From positions 1,344,316 through 1,408,315 of the forward strand of contig NZ_HG726020.1 in the NCBI RefSeq assembly GCF_000499785.1: a stretch of 64,000 bases of DNA. The letters run 5' to 3'. Source of the stretch: Bacteroides neonati (GTDB taxonomy: Bacteria; Bacteroidota; Bacteroidia; Bacteroidales; Bacteroidaceae). Of the stretch, positions 52,745 to 61,790 are shown one piece after another (within the stretch, counting starts at the first letter, position 1; each line of letters begins with the position of its first letter). Both the position numbers and the translations under genes were made by a program. The notes under the pieces are model-generated. The model saw only the letters and a list, made by a program, of their open reading frames with translations. It was not told the DNA's origin and made no database searches.

Positions 52745-54124
52745 ATGAAAAAAATCGTATTTGTAGCTGCCATGTTCGCATTAGTAAGTGCCTGCAGCAA
52801 AGATGACTCAATAGTAGATCTACCTACAACTCCTACAGAGAAACCCGATGCCGGAAGCGACGAAAAGGAATCGGCTATCATACCTCCTACTACGGAAGAC
52901 TTGAAAGCCTACTTCAAAATAACCACCGACCAAACAGCCGCACAAGCAACACAATTTATAGCAACAACCACCGGAAAACAAACAGTGAACGGAAAGGTCG
53001 TCGATGTAACCAAAAGCAACGTACTGACTCGCAATGACGAAGAAGGCAAACTCACCGTAATGATAGAGGGAACAATAAGCGGCAAAGCCTTCAGTCAAGA
53101 ATATTCTTTCGAAGAACTGGTGAAAAAACCGGGCAGTTACCACATGGCTTCACGGGCGCAGATCAAGTGGAAGAGCCCGTTTAGTAATGCCCCCGAAGCC
53201 ACACCTATCGCTTTCGATGAGCTATATAGATTAAAGAATACGGATAAGTTCACCGCCCAATACCTCAGCCAATGGGCCGAATTCTACTCAAGCACTCCCG
53301 ATGGAAACAATAGTTACACCTATACGGACGAAGACATCGCGAAGACACAACTCTCTGACGTGAAATACAGTGATGGAAAAATCTCTTTTATCCTCACTTA
53401 CAATGGCGTAAAAGGCAATGCTTCGGCCAAAGAGCGTCCTGCCCTTAGTTTTGATAAAAATGAGTATTACAAACGGAAAGTAACTCTCAATACGGAGAAC
53501 ATCAAACAGTTCTACATGCAAGGTGTTTATGAAAACTTGGAATCGTTCTATGGAAACGCCATCCGGATAGAAGATTCGGGAACGTTTATAGCAGAGTTGG
53601 TTCCTGACAGCAAGCATTTCGACAGAAATAGCAATGCGATCAGTTGCCAACTTTCTATGTCGACCTACCAAAACAGCAATGATGAATTGGCCCGGTTCGA
53701 ATATAGGTTCGAAGGTTTCAAACCTCTTTCGGATTTAAAAGAAGAGTGGCTGTTGGCTACGACAATAGATCTTAACGAGTATATGAAAAAGCGATTGGGC
53801 AATGTGTCTGATGGTAACGTACTGACAGAGATCAATAAGCTGCCTATCGCTTATTGGATTAAAATGGCACAAATGGCCGTGCGTCGCAATGATTCCCTAC
53901 TTAAACTCTATGTCGGAAAAGGTGAACAGAATAATACTGAGGTCGAAGCATGGATGCCCGAAAGCCGTCGGGTGATACACTCGGATATTCTATTATTGGC
54001 TCCTTACTTCGAAGTCGTATCGGCCCGGAAGAGTGGTAATCGCCTTTATTTACAGGTTGCCATGACGAATGTCAACGAAGTCTCTTTGACCGATGTTGTT
54101 GCTCCGCTGGAAGTGATACTTTAA
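52745..54124 (+). CDS. lipoprotein of unknown function (459 aa)
   Basis: The lipobox ends at Cys17 (LVSAC) followed by SKDD, typical of a Bacteroides surface lipoprotein. The protein is mixed alpha/beta, rich in Lys, Asp and Thr in the first 120 residues (PTTEDLKAYFKITTDQTAAQATQF), then contains AYFK, SQWAEFYSSTPDG, SFILTYNGVKGN and EAWMPESRRVIHSDILL. I recognise no domain. An ATG at 52745 is chosen over an upstream TTG in frame. It is alone, preceded by a promoter box and followed by an 18-bp tandem duplication that starts at its stop codon, then by the copper efflux operon. No shared function with its neighbours is visible. Confidence 0.85.
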   Translation: MKKIVFVAAMFALVSACSKDDSIVDLPTTPTEKPDAGSDEKESAIIPPTTEDLKAYFKITTDQTAAQATQFIATTTGKQTVNGKVVDVTKSNVLTRNDEEGKLTVMIEGTISGKAFSQEYSFEELVKKPGSYHMASRAQIKWKSPFSNAPEATPIAFDELYRLKNTDKFTAQYLSQWAEFYSSTPDGNNSYTYTDEDIAKTQLSDVKYSDGKISFILTYNGVKGNASAKERPALSFDKNEYYKRKVTLNTENIKQFYMQGVYENLESFYGNAIRIEDSGTFIAELVPDSKHFDRNSNAISCQLSMSTYQNSNDELARFEYRFEGFKPLSDLKEEWLLATTIDLNEYMKKRLGNVSDGNVLTEINKLPIAYWIKMAQMAVRRNDSLLKLYVGKGEQNNTEVEAWMPESRRVIHSDILLLAPYFEVVSARKSGNRLYLQVAMTNVNEVSLTDVVAPLEVIL

Positions 54125-54156
54125 CAATCATTGCCAATTTAACAATCATTGCCAAT
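54121..54156 (+). repeat. 18-bp perfect tandem duplication
   Basis: Two exact copies, 54121-54138 and 54139-54156, beginning TTAACAATCATTGCC. The first contains the stop codon of the lipoprotein gene. Confidence 0.9.
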
Positions 54157-54173
54157 AATCTTTAAAAATAAAG

Positions 54174-54181
54174 TATCTTTG
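54174..54181 (+). promoter_or_regulatory. putative promoter -7 box of the efflux operon
   Basis: TATCTTTG, an exact TAnnTTTG match, 61 bp before the first ATG (54243). No copper-responsive operator is recognised. Confidence 0.55.
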
Positions 54182-54242
54182 TCGTAAACCATTAAATTTT
54201 TATTGTAGATTTGCCCAATCTCAATGACAGATATTGATCTCG

Positions 54243-54668
54243 ATGACAATGAAACGAACAACAACCATACTGACTCTCGTGCTTGTACTGCTCATCGCAG
54301 TGCATCCGGTTGTTGCGTTTCATTTTTGCTCGGATAGTTTAGCTTCCGTGCAACTCAGCCCACAAGACATTCACAATTGCTGCTCGAACAAGAAATCGGC
54401 TCATAGCGATAAGAAACAAAGCCATATCGACAGCAAATGCTGTCATACCTCTGTGGTGGAACTCTCGACAGATAGCTTTCTGACGCAGCACAATCAAGAA
54501 CATACAGACATTGTAAAATCGTTCTCTTACACCTTCTTGATTGTAAAAAACATCTTCTTAGAAACGATAGACAGGGATTATCTTGCTTTGCGACACAAGC
54601 ATCTGTCTGAGCATTTCTACGAAACGGGAAGAGTTCTTCTTACCCGTATTTGTGTGTATATTATTTAA
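54243..54668 (+). CDS. small exported Cys/His-rich protein (HYC_CC_PP-like)
   Basis: A 141-aa protein with a signal peptide (about 3-27, ending HPVVAFHFC) and paired cysteines: HFC near residue 29, NCCSNKK, and SKCCHTS. His and Lys are frequent between them (SAHSDKKQSHIDSKCC). It resembles the small family named HYC_CC_PP that commonly stands first in Bacteroidetes copper/silver efflux operons. A metal-binding periplasmic role is likely. The downstream cusA-like gene begins 107 bp later. The ATG at 54243 (or 54249) is preferred over an upstream TTG. Confidence 0.75.
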   Translation: MTMKRTTTILTLVLVLLIAVHPVVAFHFCSDSLASVQLSPQDIHNCCSNKKSAHSDKKQSHIDSKCCHTSVVELSTDSFLTQHNQEHTDIVKSFSYTFLIVKNIFLETIDRDYLALRHKHLSEHFYETGRVLLTRICVYII

Positions 54669-54775
54669 TTCACTCCCCTTATTCGGATTAATTTCCCGGC
54701 TGATAACATTTTCTTGTTATCAACAGAACAATGGCTATCAGCCAATCGTTTAATCATATAATTATACATACAGAT

Positions 54776-57700
54776 ATGCTAAATAGAATCATTAAATTCT
54801 TTTTAGACAATAGGTTAGTAACATTACTCTTGTTGCTTATCCTTATTGTCGGCGGACTATCGACCGCTCCGTTCAACTGGCATGGGGGCATCATTCCCCG
54901 CAACTCTATTGCCGTTGACGCCATACCGGATATTGGAGACAATCAGCAGATTGTAGCGACCGAATGGATGGGACGCTCTCCGAAAGATATACAGGAACAG
55001 ATTACCTATCCGCTCACCACATCACTACTCGGTATTCCGGGAGTAAAAACCATCCGCAGCACTTCGATGTTCGGAATGTCGTTCATCTATATTGTTTTCG
55101 ACGATGATGTAGAGTTTTACTGGAGTCGTTCGCGGGTATTGGAGAAACTCAACTCATTACCATCGGGCACACTCCCCAAAGACGTACAACCCTCGTTAGG
55201 GCCCGATGCTACGGCTTTAGGGCAAATATTCTGGTACACCCTCGAAGGTCGTGACCCCAAAACGAATAAACCTACCGGTGGTTGGGATCCCGATGAACTG
55301 CGTACCATTCAGGATTTCTATGTGAAGTATTCGCTTTCGACCGCCGAAGGGGTATCCGAAGTAGCCTCCATAGGCGGATACATCAAGGAGTATCAGGTAG
55401 AGCTCAATCCGGATGCCATGCGCTCGTTCAACGTTTCGATTATGGATGTGATGGGGGCTATTCAAAAGAGCAACATCGACATCGGTGCAGAAACGATTGA
55501 GATTAATAAAATCGAGTATCTCATTCGCGGATTGGGATATATAAAGAATACCAAAGACCTCGAAGCAGCCGTTATTACCGCCCGCAACGGGGTACCGGTT
55601 ACGATAGGTGATGTGGCTTTCGTAACAACAGGTCCTGCCCCACGGCGTGGTGGACTTGATAAGGAGGGGGTTGAAGCCGTAGGTGCGGTTGTAGTAGCTC
55701 GTTATGGCTCTAATCCGCTCGATGTAATCGACCAGGTAAAAGCCAAAATCAAGGAGATAGAACCGGGACTTCCTCAAAAGGTATTGCCGGATGGAACGGT
55801 ATCTAAAGTAACCGTAGTTCCGTTTTACGACCGCACAGGGTTGATTAAGGAGACCATCGGTACACTCGAAACAGCGCTTTCGCACGAGATCATCATTGTC
55901 ATCATCGTTATCATCGTACTGGTATTTAACCTACGGGCCTCGGTTGTTATTTCGAGCTTACTCCCCATTGCGGTCTTGGCTACGTTTATACTGATGAAGT
56001 TTACCGGCATCAGTGCTAACATCGTAGCGCTGTCGGGTATTGCCATCGCCATAGGCGTAGTAGCCGATGTGGGAGTGGTCTTTGTCGAAAGTATCATCAG
56101 GCATAAAGAGATGCCTCAAAACCGGGATGTACATTCGGGCAAGCCATTGATGAAGCTCATCTACACCTCGGTAAGCGAAGTTTCTACAGCGATTGCTGTG
56201 GCCATGATTACAACTATCTTGAGTTTTATTCCGGTATTTGCCATGGAAGGTCAAGAGGGTAAACTGTTTGCTCCGCTCGCCTATACCAAAACGTTTGTAC
56301 TCGGCTTTGCCTTTATCTTAGGCGTGGTTATATTGCCTACACTGGCTTATCTGGTCTTTTCGATACGGGTAAACTCGGATAAGGTCAAGAAAGTAGCCAA
56401 CTACCTGTTGGTCATTGCAGGAGTGGTGCTATCGGTTGTCTTTGGTAGCGTCATTGCATTGGGTCTGACCGCTATCGGAGTCAACAACCTGACGGCTCAT
56501 TTGTGGAAAAACAAACAGATGAGTACCTATCTCAATGTATGCATCACCCTCTTGATTGCTGTCTATTATCTCTCCGAAGAGTGGTTACCACTGGGGCCCG
56601 AGCATGGTTTCTTTAAGAATATTCTTTTTGTAGCCCTCGCCGTAGGTAGTATTCTGTTGATGCTCTGGGTGCTTGTACTGTATTACGAACGCATCCTACG
56701 GTGGTGTCTGGCACACCGGAAGGTGTTCTTGATGATTCCGGTGGCGACCATTGTGTTCGGACTGATGGCATGGATCGGATTTAATCGCACATTCGGCCTA
56801 TTGGCATCGGGACTGGAAAGTCTCGGTTGGAAAGAGGTTCGGCAAACTACAGCCTGGCAAGGTGCCTCTCGGAAGTTTCCCGGTATCGGTCAGGAGTTTA
56901 TGCCTACACTCAACGAAGGCTCGTTTCTGTTGATGCCTACCAGTATGCCTTATACCGGTGTGGAGCAGAATCTCGAACTGATCGGTACGCTCGATAAACG
57001 CATCTCTAATATTCCGGAAATAGATCAGACGGTAGGCAAATGGGGACGAGTAAACTCTGCCTTAGACCCCGCTCCGATTCAGATGTTCGAGAATACCATT
57101 AATTATCGTTCGGAATATGCTCTTAACGAAGATGGTAAGCGGGAACGCTTCAAAGTGGATTCCGACGGAGCCTTCGTACTCATCAACGGGAGCAAGTATC
57201 AACCTTCGGATGGATTCCGGCTGATACCTCCCGACAGCTTGATACCCGATAAAGGAGGCGACTACCTACGTCAATGGCGACCCGAGATACGCAGCACCAA
57301 CGATATCTGGCAAGAGATTATCAACGTCAGCCACCTACCGGGACTTACCTCTTCGCCCAAGCTTCAACCCATCGAAGCTCGCTTGGTCATGCTATCGACA
57401 GGCATGCGTGCCCCCATGGGTATTAAGATATACGGCCCCGATCTGGATGCTATCGAAACGGCAGGAAAGGATATCGAACAAGCCCTGAAGGGAGTGACAT
57501 CGATTATTCCATCATCCGTATTTTACGACCGTGCCGTAGGTGCACCTTATATTGAGATAGAACTCAACCGCCGCAACATGGCTCGCTACGGCATAACGAT
57601 AGCCGACCTGCAAGAGGTTATCTCGGCAGCAATCGGAGGTATGACGCTTACCACGACCATCGAAGGGCGCGAACGTTTCCCCGTACGGCTTAGGTATCCT

Positions 57701-58636
57701 CGAGAACTCAGAGGCAATCCCGAACAGCTTGCCAAGTTGTTGGTAGCTACACCTGCGGGCATACAGATACCACTGGGCGAAGTAGCAGATATCAAATATG
57801 CCAAAGGTGCTCAGATGATTCAAAGTGAAAATACCTTCCTGATGGGCTATGTGATCTTTGACAAATTGCAGGGACATGCCGAGGTAGATGTGGTACACGA
57901 GGCACAACGGGTACTGGCACAAAAGGTTTCCGACGGCGAATTGGTACTCCCCAAAGGAGTCAGTTATAAGTTTGCGGGCAACTATGAGCAGCAAGAGCGT
58001 GCCACCAATCGGTTGATGATCATCGTTCCGTTGGTACTACTCACGGTATTGCTGGTGCTCTACTTCCAATTCCGAACGGTAACAGCCTCCTTGATTCACT
58101 TCTCGGGAGTATTTGTAGCGTTCGCCGGAGGCTTCATCATGCTATGGCTCTATGGACAGGATTGGTTTCTGAACGTCTCCTTTGCCGGAGTCAATCTGAG
58201 AGAGCTGTTCCAGATACACCCCATCAACCTGAGCATTGCCGTGTGGGTAGGTTTCATTGCCCTATTCGGCGTAGCTACCGACGACGGAGTACTGATGGGT
58301 TCGTATATTCACGATGTGTTTCTGGAACGTAATCCGCAAACCAAACAACAGATTCGGGAGGCGGTTGTACATGCCGGTCTTAAACGAGTACGTCCGGCAG
58401 CCATGACTACTGCCACCACACTGATCGCATTGCTACCCGTACTCACCTCGACAGGAAAGGGAGCCGAGATAATGATTCCTATGGCCATTCCGACCTTCGG
58501 AGGTATGCTTATTCAATCCATGACAATGTTCATTGTACCGGTGATGCAGTGTATGTGGAGAGAATCGGCACTAAAAAGAGAACAGAAAAAGGGAGTTAAA
58601 CCAATAGATACAACCCAGGATGAAAAAGAAGAATAA
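54776..58636 (+). CDS. cusA: heavy-metal RND efflux permease (CusA/CzcA family)
   Basis: A 1286-aa inner-membrane proton antiporter of the HAE/heavy-metal RND group that drives tripartite export of Cu(I)/Ag(I) or other metals. It begins MLNRIIKFFLDNRLVTLLLL. The TM4 acidic motif VVADVGVVFVE is present. A segment at about 535-660 adds extra membrane helices compared with E. coli CusA, as is usual in Bacteroidetes. RLVMLSTGMRAPMGIKI conserves a Met aligned with a copper-binding Met of CusA, as I recall it, supporting monovalent copper/silver rather than Zn/Co/Cd. Its end overlaps the cusC-like start by 17 bp. The ATG at 54776 is chosen over 54731, as the extra residues lack family likeness. Confidence 0.92.
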   Translation: MLNRIIKFFLDNRLVTLLLLLILIVGGLSTAPFNWHGGIIPRNSIAVDAIPDIGDNQQIVATEWMGRSPKDIQEQITYPLTTSLLGIPGVKTIRSTSMFGMSFIYIVFDDDVEFYWSRSRVLEKLNSLPSGTLPKDVQPSLGPDATALGQIFWYTLEGRDPKTNKPTGGWDPDELRTIQDFYVKYSLSTAEGVSEVASIGGYIKEYQVELNPDAMRSFNVSIMDVMGAIQKSNIDIGAETIEINKIEYLIRGLGYIKNTKDLEAAVITARNGVPVTIGDVAFVTTGPAPRRGGLDKEGVEAVGAVVVARYGSNPLDVIDQVKAKIKEIEPGLPQKVLPDGTVSKVTVVPFYDRTGLIKETIGTLETALSHEIIIVIIVIIVLVFNLRASVVISSLLPIAVLATFILMKFTGISANIVALSGIAIAIGVVADVGVVFVESIIRHKEMPQNRDVHSGKPLMKLIYTSVSEVSTAIAVAMITTILSFIPVFAMEGQEGKLFAPLAYTKTFVLGFAFILGVVILPTLAYLVFSIRVNSDKVKKVANYLLVIAGVVLSVVFGSVIALGLTAIGVNNLTAHLWKNKQMSTYLNVCITLLIAVYYLSEEWLPLGPEHGFFKNILFVALAVGSILLMLWVLVLYYERILRWCLAHRKVFLMIPVATIVFGLMAWIGFNRTFGLLASGLESLGWKEVRQTTAWQGASRKFPGIGQEFMPTLNEGSFLLMPTSMPYTGVEQNLELIGTLDKRISNIPEIDQTVGKWGRVNSALDPAPIQMFENTINYRSEYALNEDGKRERFKVDSDGAFVLINGSKYQPSDGFRLIPPDSLIPDKGGDYLRQWRPEIRSTNDIWQEIINVSHLPGLTSSPKLQPIEARLVMLSTGMRAPMGIKIYGPDLDAIETAGKDIEQALKGVTSIIPSSVFYDRAVGAPYIEIELNRRNMARYGITIADLQEVISAAIGGMTLTTTIEGRERFPVRLRYPRELRGNPEQLAKLLVATPAGIQIPLGEVADIKYAKGAQMIQSENTFLMGYVIFDKLQGHAEVDVVHEAQRVLAQKVSDGELVLPKGVSYKFAGNYEQQERATNRLMIIVPLVLLTVLLVLYFQFRTVTASLIHFSGVFVAFAGGFIMLWLYGQDWFLNVSFAGVNLRELFQIHPINLSIAVWVGFIALFGVATDDGVLMGSYIHDVFLERNPQTKQQIREAVVHAGLKRVRPAAMTTATTLIALLPVLTSTGKGAEIMIPMAIPTFGGMLIQSMTMFIVPVMQCMWRESALKREQKKGVKPIDTTQDEKEE

Positions 58637-60095
58637 TTATATGAAATACATAGGCGTATGGTTCTTCGCTTTAGTTGCCATACACTCTACTGCCGCTGCA
58701 CAAAGCGATTCGCTATCGCACTATTTGGAACTTGCAGCCCGCCATAACCAGCTCCTGCAATCGGACTTTACAACCTATAAAGCCTCTTTGGAGAAAATTC
58801 CTCAAGCAGGTGCGTATCCTGACCCGCAGTTGGAGATGGGCTTTTTCCTCAAACCGATGGAGATCATTGACGGCAAACAAGTAGCCGACTTTAAGCTGAT
58901 GCAGATGTTCCCGTGGTTCGGAACCCGAAAAGCAGCCCGCAATGAAGCTACCGAGATGTCAAGAATGGCTTATCAGAAATTTCGCGAAACACGTGACAAG
59001 CTCTTCTTTGAGGTAAAGAGTCAATGGTATGCACTCACTACCATGCACCGAAACCTGCGTAATATCCAGGAGAACAAGGCATTGCTCACTACATTGAAAG
59101 AGTTGGCAACCAGTCGCTTTTCCGCCTCGGGTGGAAAGACGGCTACTACTCCGGCAGTTCCCTCTACTCCTGCCCCATCTACCCAACAAACCGCCTCTGC
59201 CATGGCAGGCATGGGTGGAGGAACGACGACTTCGATTCAGCCTCAGCAAACCACCGGATCGGGCATGGGTGCTTCTATGGGATCGGGTGGTTCGGGTATG
59301 GGAGGCTCGGCAATGGGCGGAAGTTCATCGGGCATGTCGGATGTATTAAGAGTACAACTGGAACTCAATGAACTGGACAACGAGCAGCAAATGGTACTGA
59401 CTCAAATCACTGCTGCACAGGCTAAGTTTAATGCCTTGCTCAACCGGGAGCTAAGCACTCCCGTCAGCGTTCCCGAAGAGGTTGAACAACTGATTTTCCC
59501 ATTCGACGACGAAGCCATTATGGAGACAATCATTCGTCAGAACCCTATGCTGGCAATGCTTGCTGCCGAGTCTGACGCATACAAAGCCAAACTATCCATG
59601 GATAAAAAGATGGGACTGCCCATGTTAGGCATCGGTTTACAATACTCCGTTATAAGCAAACGCATGGATATGGGAATACCCACGACCCAAATGAACGGCA
59701 TGGATATGGTAATGCCCATGGTATCGGTTACCATACCGCTCTATCGCAAAAAGTACACTGCACTGCAAAACGAAAGCAGACTGATGAAGCAGGCGGCGGA
59801 TGAGAAATACGCCAATACCCTCAACACCATTGCTTCGGAATATGTAACGGCCAAGCAACAGTTGCTGGATGCCGCGCGCAAAGTAACCTTGTATCAGCAA
59901 CAGCGAAAACTGGCCGAAACTACGTACGACCTGGCTGTAAAGGAGTTTGCTTCCGGACAAAACAGCATGACAAACGTGCTCGATATACAACGGCAACTGC
60001 TGGACTATGAGTTCAAGCAATCCGAGTCTATTGCTACGTACAATACGGTTATTGCCATGCTCAACACACTAATTTCAGAACCTCAAACAGATTAA
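58620..60095 (+). CDS. cusC: TolC-family outer membrane channel with Met-rich insertion
   Basis: A 491-aa outer-membrane efflux protein. A signal peptide (ending STAAAQ at about 27) is followed by two OEP repeats with long helices (SLSHYLELAARHNQLLQSD; SEYVTAKQQLLDAARK). Between them, at about 168-240, is a low-complexity Gly/Ser/Met/Thr/Gln stretch (MAGMGGG..., GMGASMGSGGSGMGGS), and a second Met cluster lies at about 360-376 (MDMGIPTTQMNGMDM). Methionine clusters of this type bind Cu(I)/Ag(I). The gene overlaps cusA by 17 bp; a start at 58641 is also possible. Confidence 0.9.
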   Translation: MKKKNNYMKYIGVWFFALVAIHSTAAAQSDSLSHYLELAARHNQLLQSDFTTYKASLEKIPQAGAYPDPQLEMGFFLKPMEIIDGKQVADFKLMQMFPWFGTRKAARNEATEMSRMAYQKFRETRDKLFFEVKSQWYALTTMHRNLRNIQENKALLTTLKELATSRFSASGGKTATTPAVPSTPAPSTQQTASAMAGMGGGTTTSIQPQQTTGSGMGASMGSGGSGMGGSAMGGSSSGMSDVLRVQLELNELDNEQQMVLTQITAAQAKFNALLNRELSTPVSVPEEVEQLIFPFDDEAIMETIIRQNPMLAMLAAESDAYKAKLSMDKKMGLPMLGIGLQYSVISKRMDMGIPTTQMNGMDMVMPMVSVTIPLYRKKYTALQNESRLMKQAADEKYANTLNTIASEYVTAKQQLLDAARKVTLYQQQRKLAETTYDLAVKEFASGQNSMTNVLDIQRQLLDYEFKQSESIATYNTVIAMLNTLISEPQTD

Positions 60096-60099
60096 AAAG

Positions 60100-61743
60100 A
60101 TGAAAAAGATAAAAGAACTCGCAAAAAATAAAATAGCTCAGGCAGCGTTATTCATTGTTATCGGTTTATTGGGAGGATGGTTGTTCTTCAGCTCTCCCAC
60201 ACCCGAAGCACACAACCACGACGTAGCCAAAGCATCCGCAGAGAAACAAGTTTGGACCTGCTCCATGCATCCACAGATTAGAAAAGATGAACCAGGCGAC
60301 TGCCCTATTTGCGGCATGGATCTCATCCCGTTGCGTAACAGCGGAGGCGGTTCGGGTGGAGAAGTTCCCGAGAACGCCATGCAAATGTCCGAAGAGGCCA
60401 TTGCACTGGCCAATGTGCAAACCTCTATGGTGAGTCGTAAAGACCCTGTCAAGGAGATCCTCCTATATGGAGTCGTTGCACCCGACGAACGAAACCTACA
60501 ATCGCAAACAGCCCATGTAGGCGGACGCATTGAACGGTTGTTTGTCGATTTTACCGGCGAAACGGTACGCAAAGGCGAAACACTCGCCACCCTCTACTCG
60601 CCCGAAGTATTTACCGCACAACAAGAGTTGCTCGAAGCCCTCAAACTCAAAGCAACACAGCCTCAGCTGGTAGAAGCAGCCCGTGAGAAACTCCGCCTGT
60701 GGAAACTGACCGATGAACAGATTGCCAAGATAGAGACTTCGGGCATAGTGACACCCACCGTCGAGATTAAATCCAATACCAGTGGCATTGTCATGAGCAA
60801 GCGGGTGAGCCAAGGCGATTATGTATCATCGGGTAGCGTCTTATTTGATGTAGCCAATCTCTCGAAACTCTGGGTGATGTTTGAAGCCTATGAAGTGGAT
60901 TTGGCCTTTCTGCGGACAGGCGACAAACTAAGTTTCTCGTTGCAAGCCATTCCCGGCAAGGTGTTTAACGGTACTATTTCATTTATAGACCCCATACTGG
61001 ATAAAACTACCCGTACAGCTAAGGTGAGAGTCGAAATAGCCAATCCGAATCTTGAGATAAAACCCGAAATGTATGCCACAGCTACGGTAACAGCCCGGTT
61101 GAAGCAGTACAACAATCAGATTGTGATTCCCCAAAGTGCCGTACTCTGGACAGGCAAACGATCCATTGTCTACGTCAGTCTTTCGGGCTATGACACTCCG
61201 GTATTTCAGTTAAGAGAAGTAGAACTGGGCCCCTCGCTCGGCGACGCTTATGTAGTTCTTAGCGGCTTGCAAGATGGCGAAATGATTGTAAGCAACGGTG
61301 CCTTTGCCATAGATGCTTCGGCACAACTCGAAGGTAAGCGCAGCATGATGAACGACCACACGAGCAAGAAGATGACCGGACACGAAGGTCATGCCATGCA
61401 CGGTATGGAGCAGTCAACGCAGGGTAAGGAAAAGCCAACCCAGGGCACAGAAAAGCCAATGCTCAGTACTGAATCTGCCCAACAAGGACACGCCATGCTC
61501 ACCGTAGAAGGAAATTGCGAGATGTGCAAAGAGCGTATAGAGAAAGCTGCACTAAGTGTAAACGGTGTTTCGTCCGCTACATGGAATGCAACAGATAAGA
61601 TGCTACATCTTAATTTCGCTTCCGGAAAAACCAATTTAAGTGCCATCAGCAAAGCCATAGCCAAGGCTGGTCACGATACGGAGAAAGACAAAGCCGACAA
61701 AAAGGTCTATGACGCTCTTCCGGGCTGTTGCAAATACAGGTAA
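60100..61743 (+). CDS. cusB: CusB-like membrane fusion protein with added HMBD and HMA domains
   Basis: A 547-aa periplasmic adaptor of the efflux complex. A membrane anchor (about 13-32) precedes a heavy-metal-binding domain (about 51-78, VWTCSMHPQIRKDEPGDCPICGMDLIPL) with Cys54, His57, Cys68 and Cys71. The adaptor hairpin and barrel span about 95-410. After a His/Met/Gln linker (about 425-465, GHEGHAMHGMEQ) comes a C-terminal HMA domain with GNCEMC (Cys473, Cys476) and a final CCKYR. A CusB fused to a CopZ/CusF-like metallochaperone is unusual. It follows cusC by 4 bp and is the last gene of the operon. Confidence 0.9.
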   Translation: MKKIKELAKNKIAQAALFIVIGLLGGWLFFSSPTPEAHNHDVAKASAEKQVWTCSMHPQIRKDEPGDCPICGMDLIPLRNSGGGSGGEVPENAMQMSEEAIALANVQTSMVSRKDPVKEILLYGVVAPDERNLQSQTAHVGGRIERLFVDFTGETVRKGETLATLYSPEVFTAQQELLEALKLKATQPQLVEAAREKLRLWKLTDEQIAKIETSGIVTPTVEIKSNTSGIVMSKRVSQGDYVSSGSVLFDVANLSKLWVMFEAYEVDLAFLRTGDKLSFSLQAIPGKVFNGTISFIDPILDKTTRTAKVRVEIANPNLEIKPEMYATATVTARLKQYNNQIVIPQSAVLWTGKRSIVYVSLSGYDTPVFQLREVELGPSLGDAYVVLSGLQDGEMIVSNGAFAIDASAQLEGKRSMMNDHTSKKMTGHEGHAMHGMEQSTQGKEKPTQGTEKPMLSTESAQQGHAMLTVEGNCEMCKERIEKAALSVNGVSSATWNATDKMLHLNFASGKTNLSAISKAIAKAGHDTEKDKADKKVYDALPGCCKYR

Positions 61744-61790
61744 CTAACGTCGGAAACCTGCTAACCTGATCGTTTAACAATCGGTATGGT

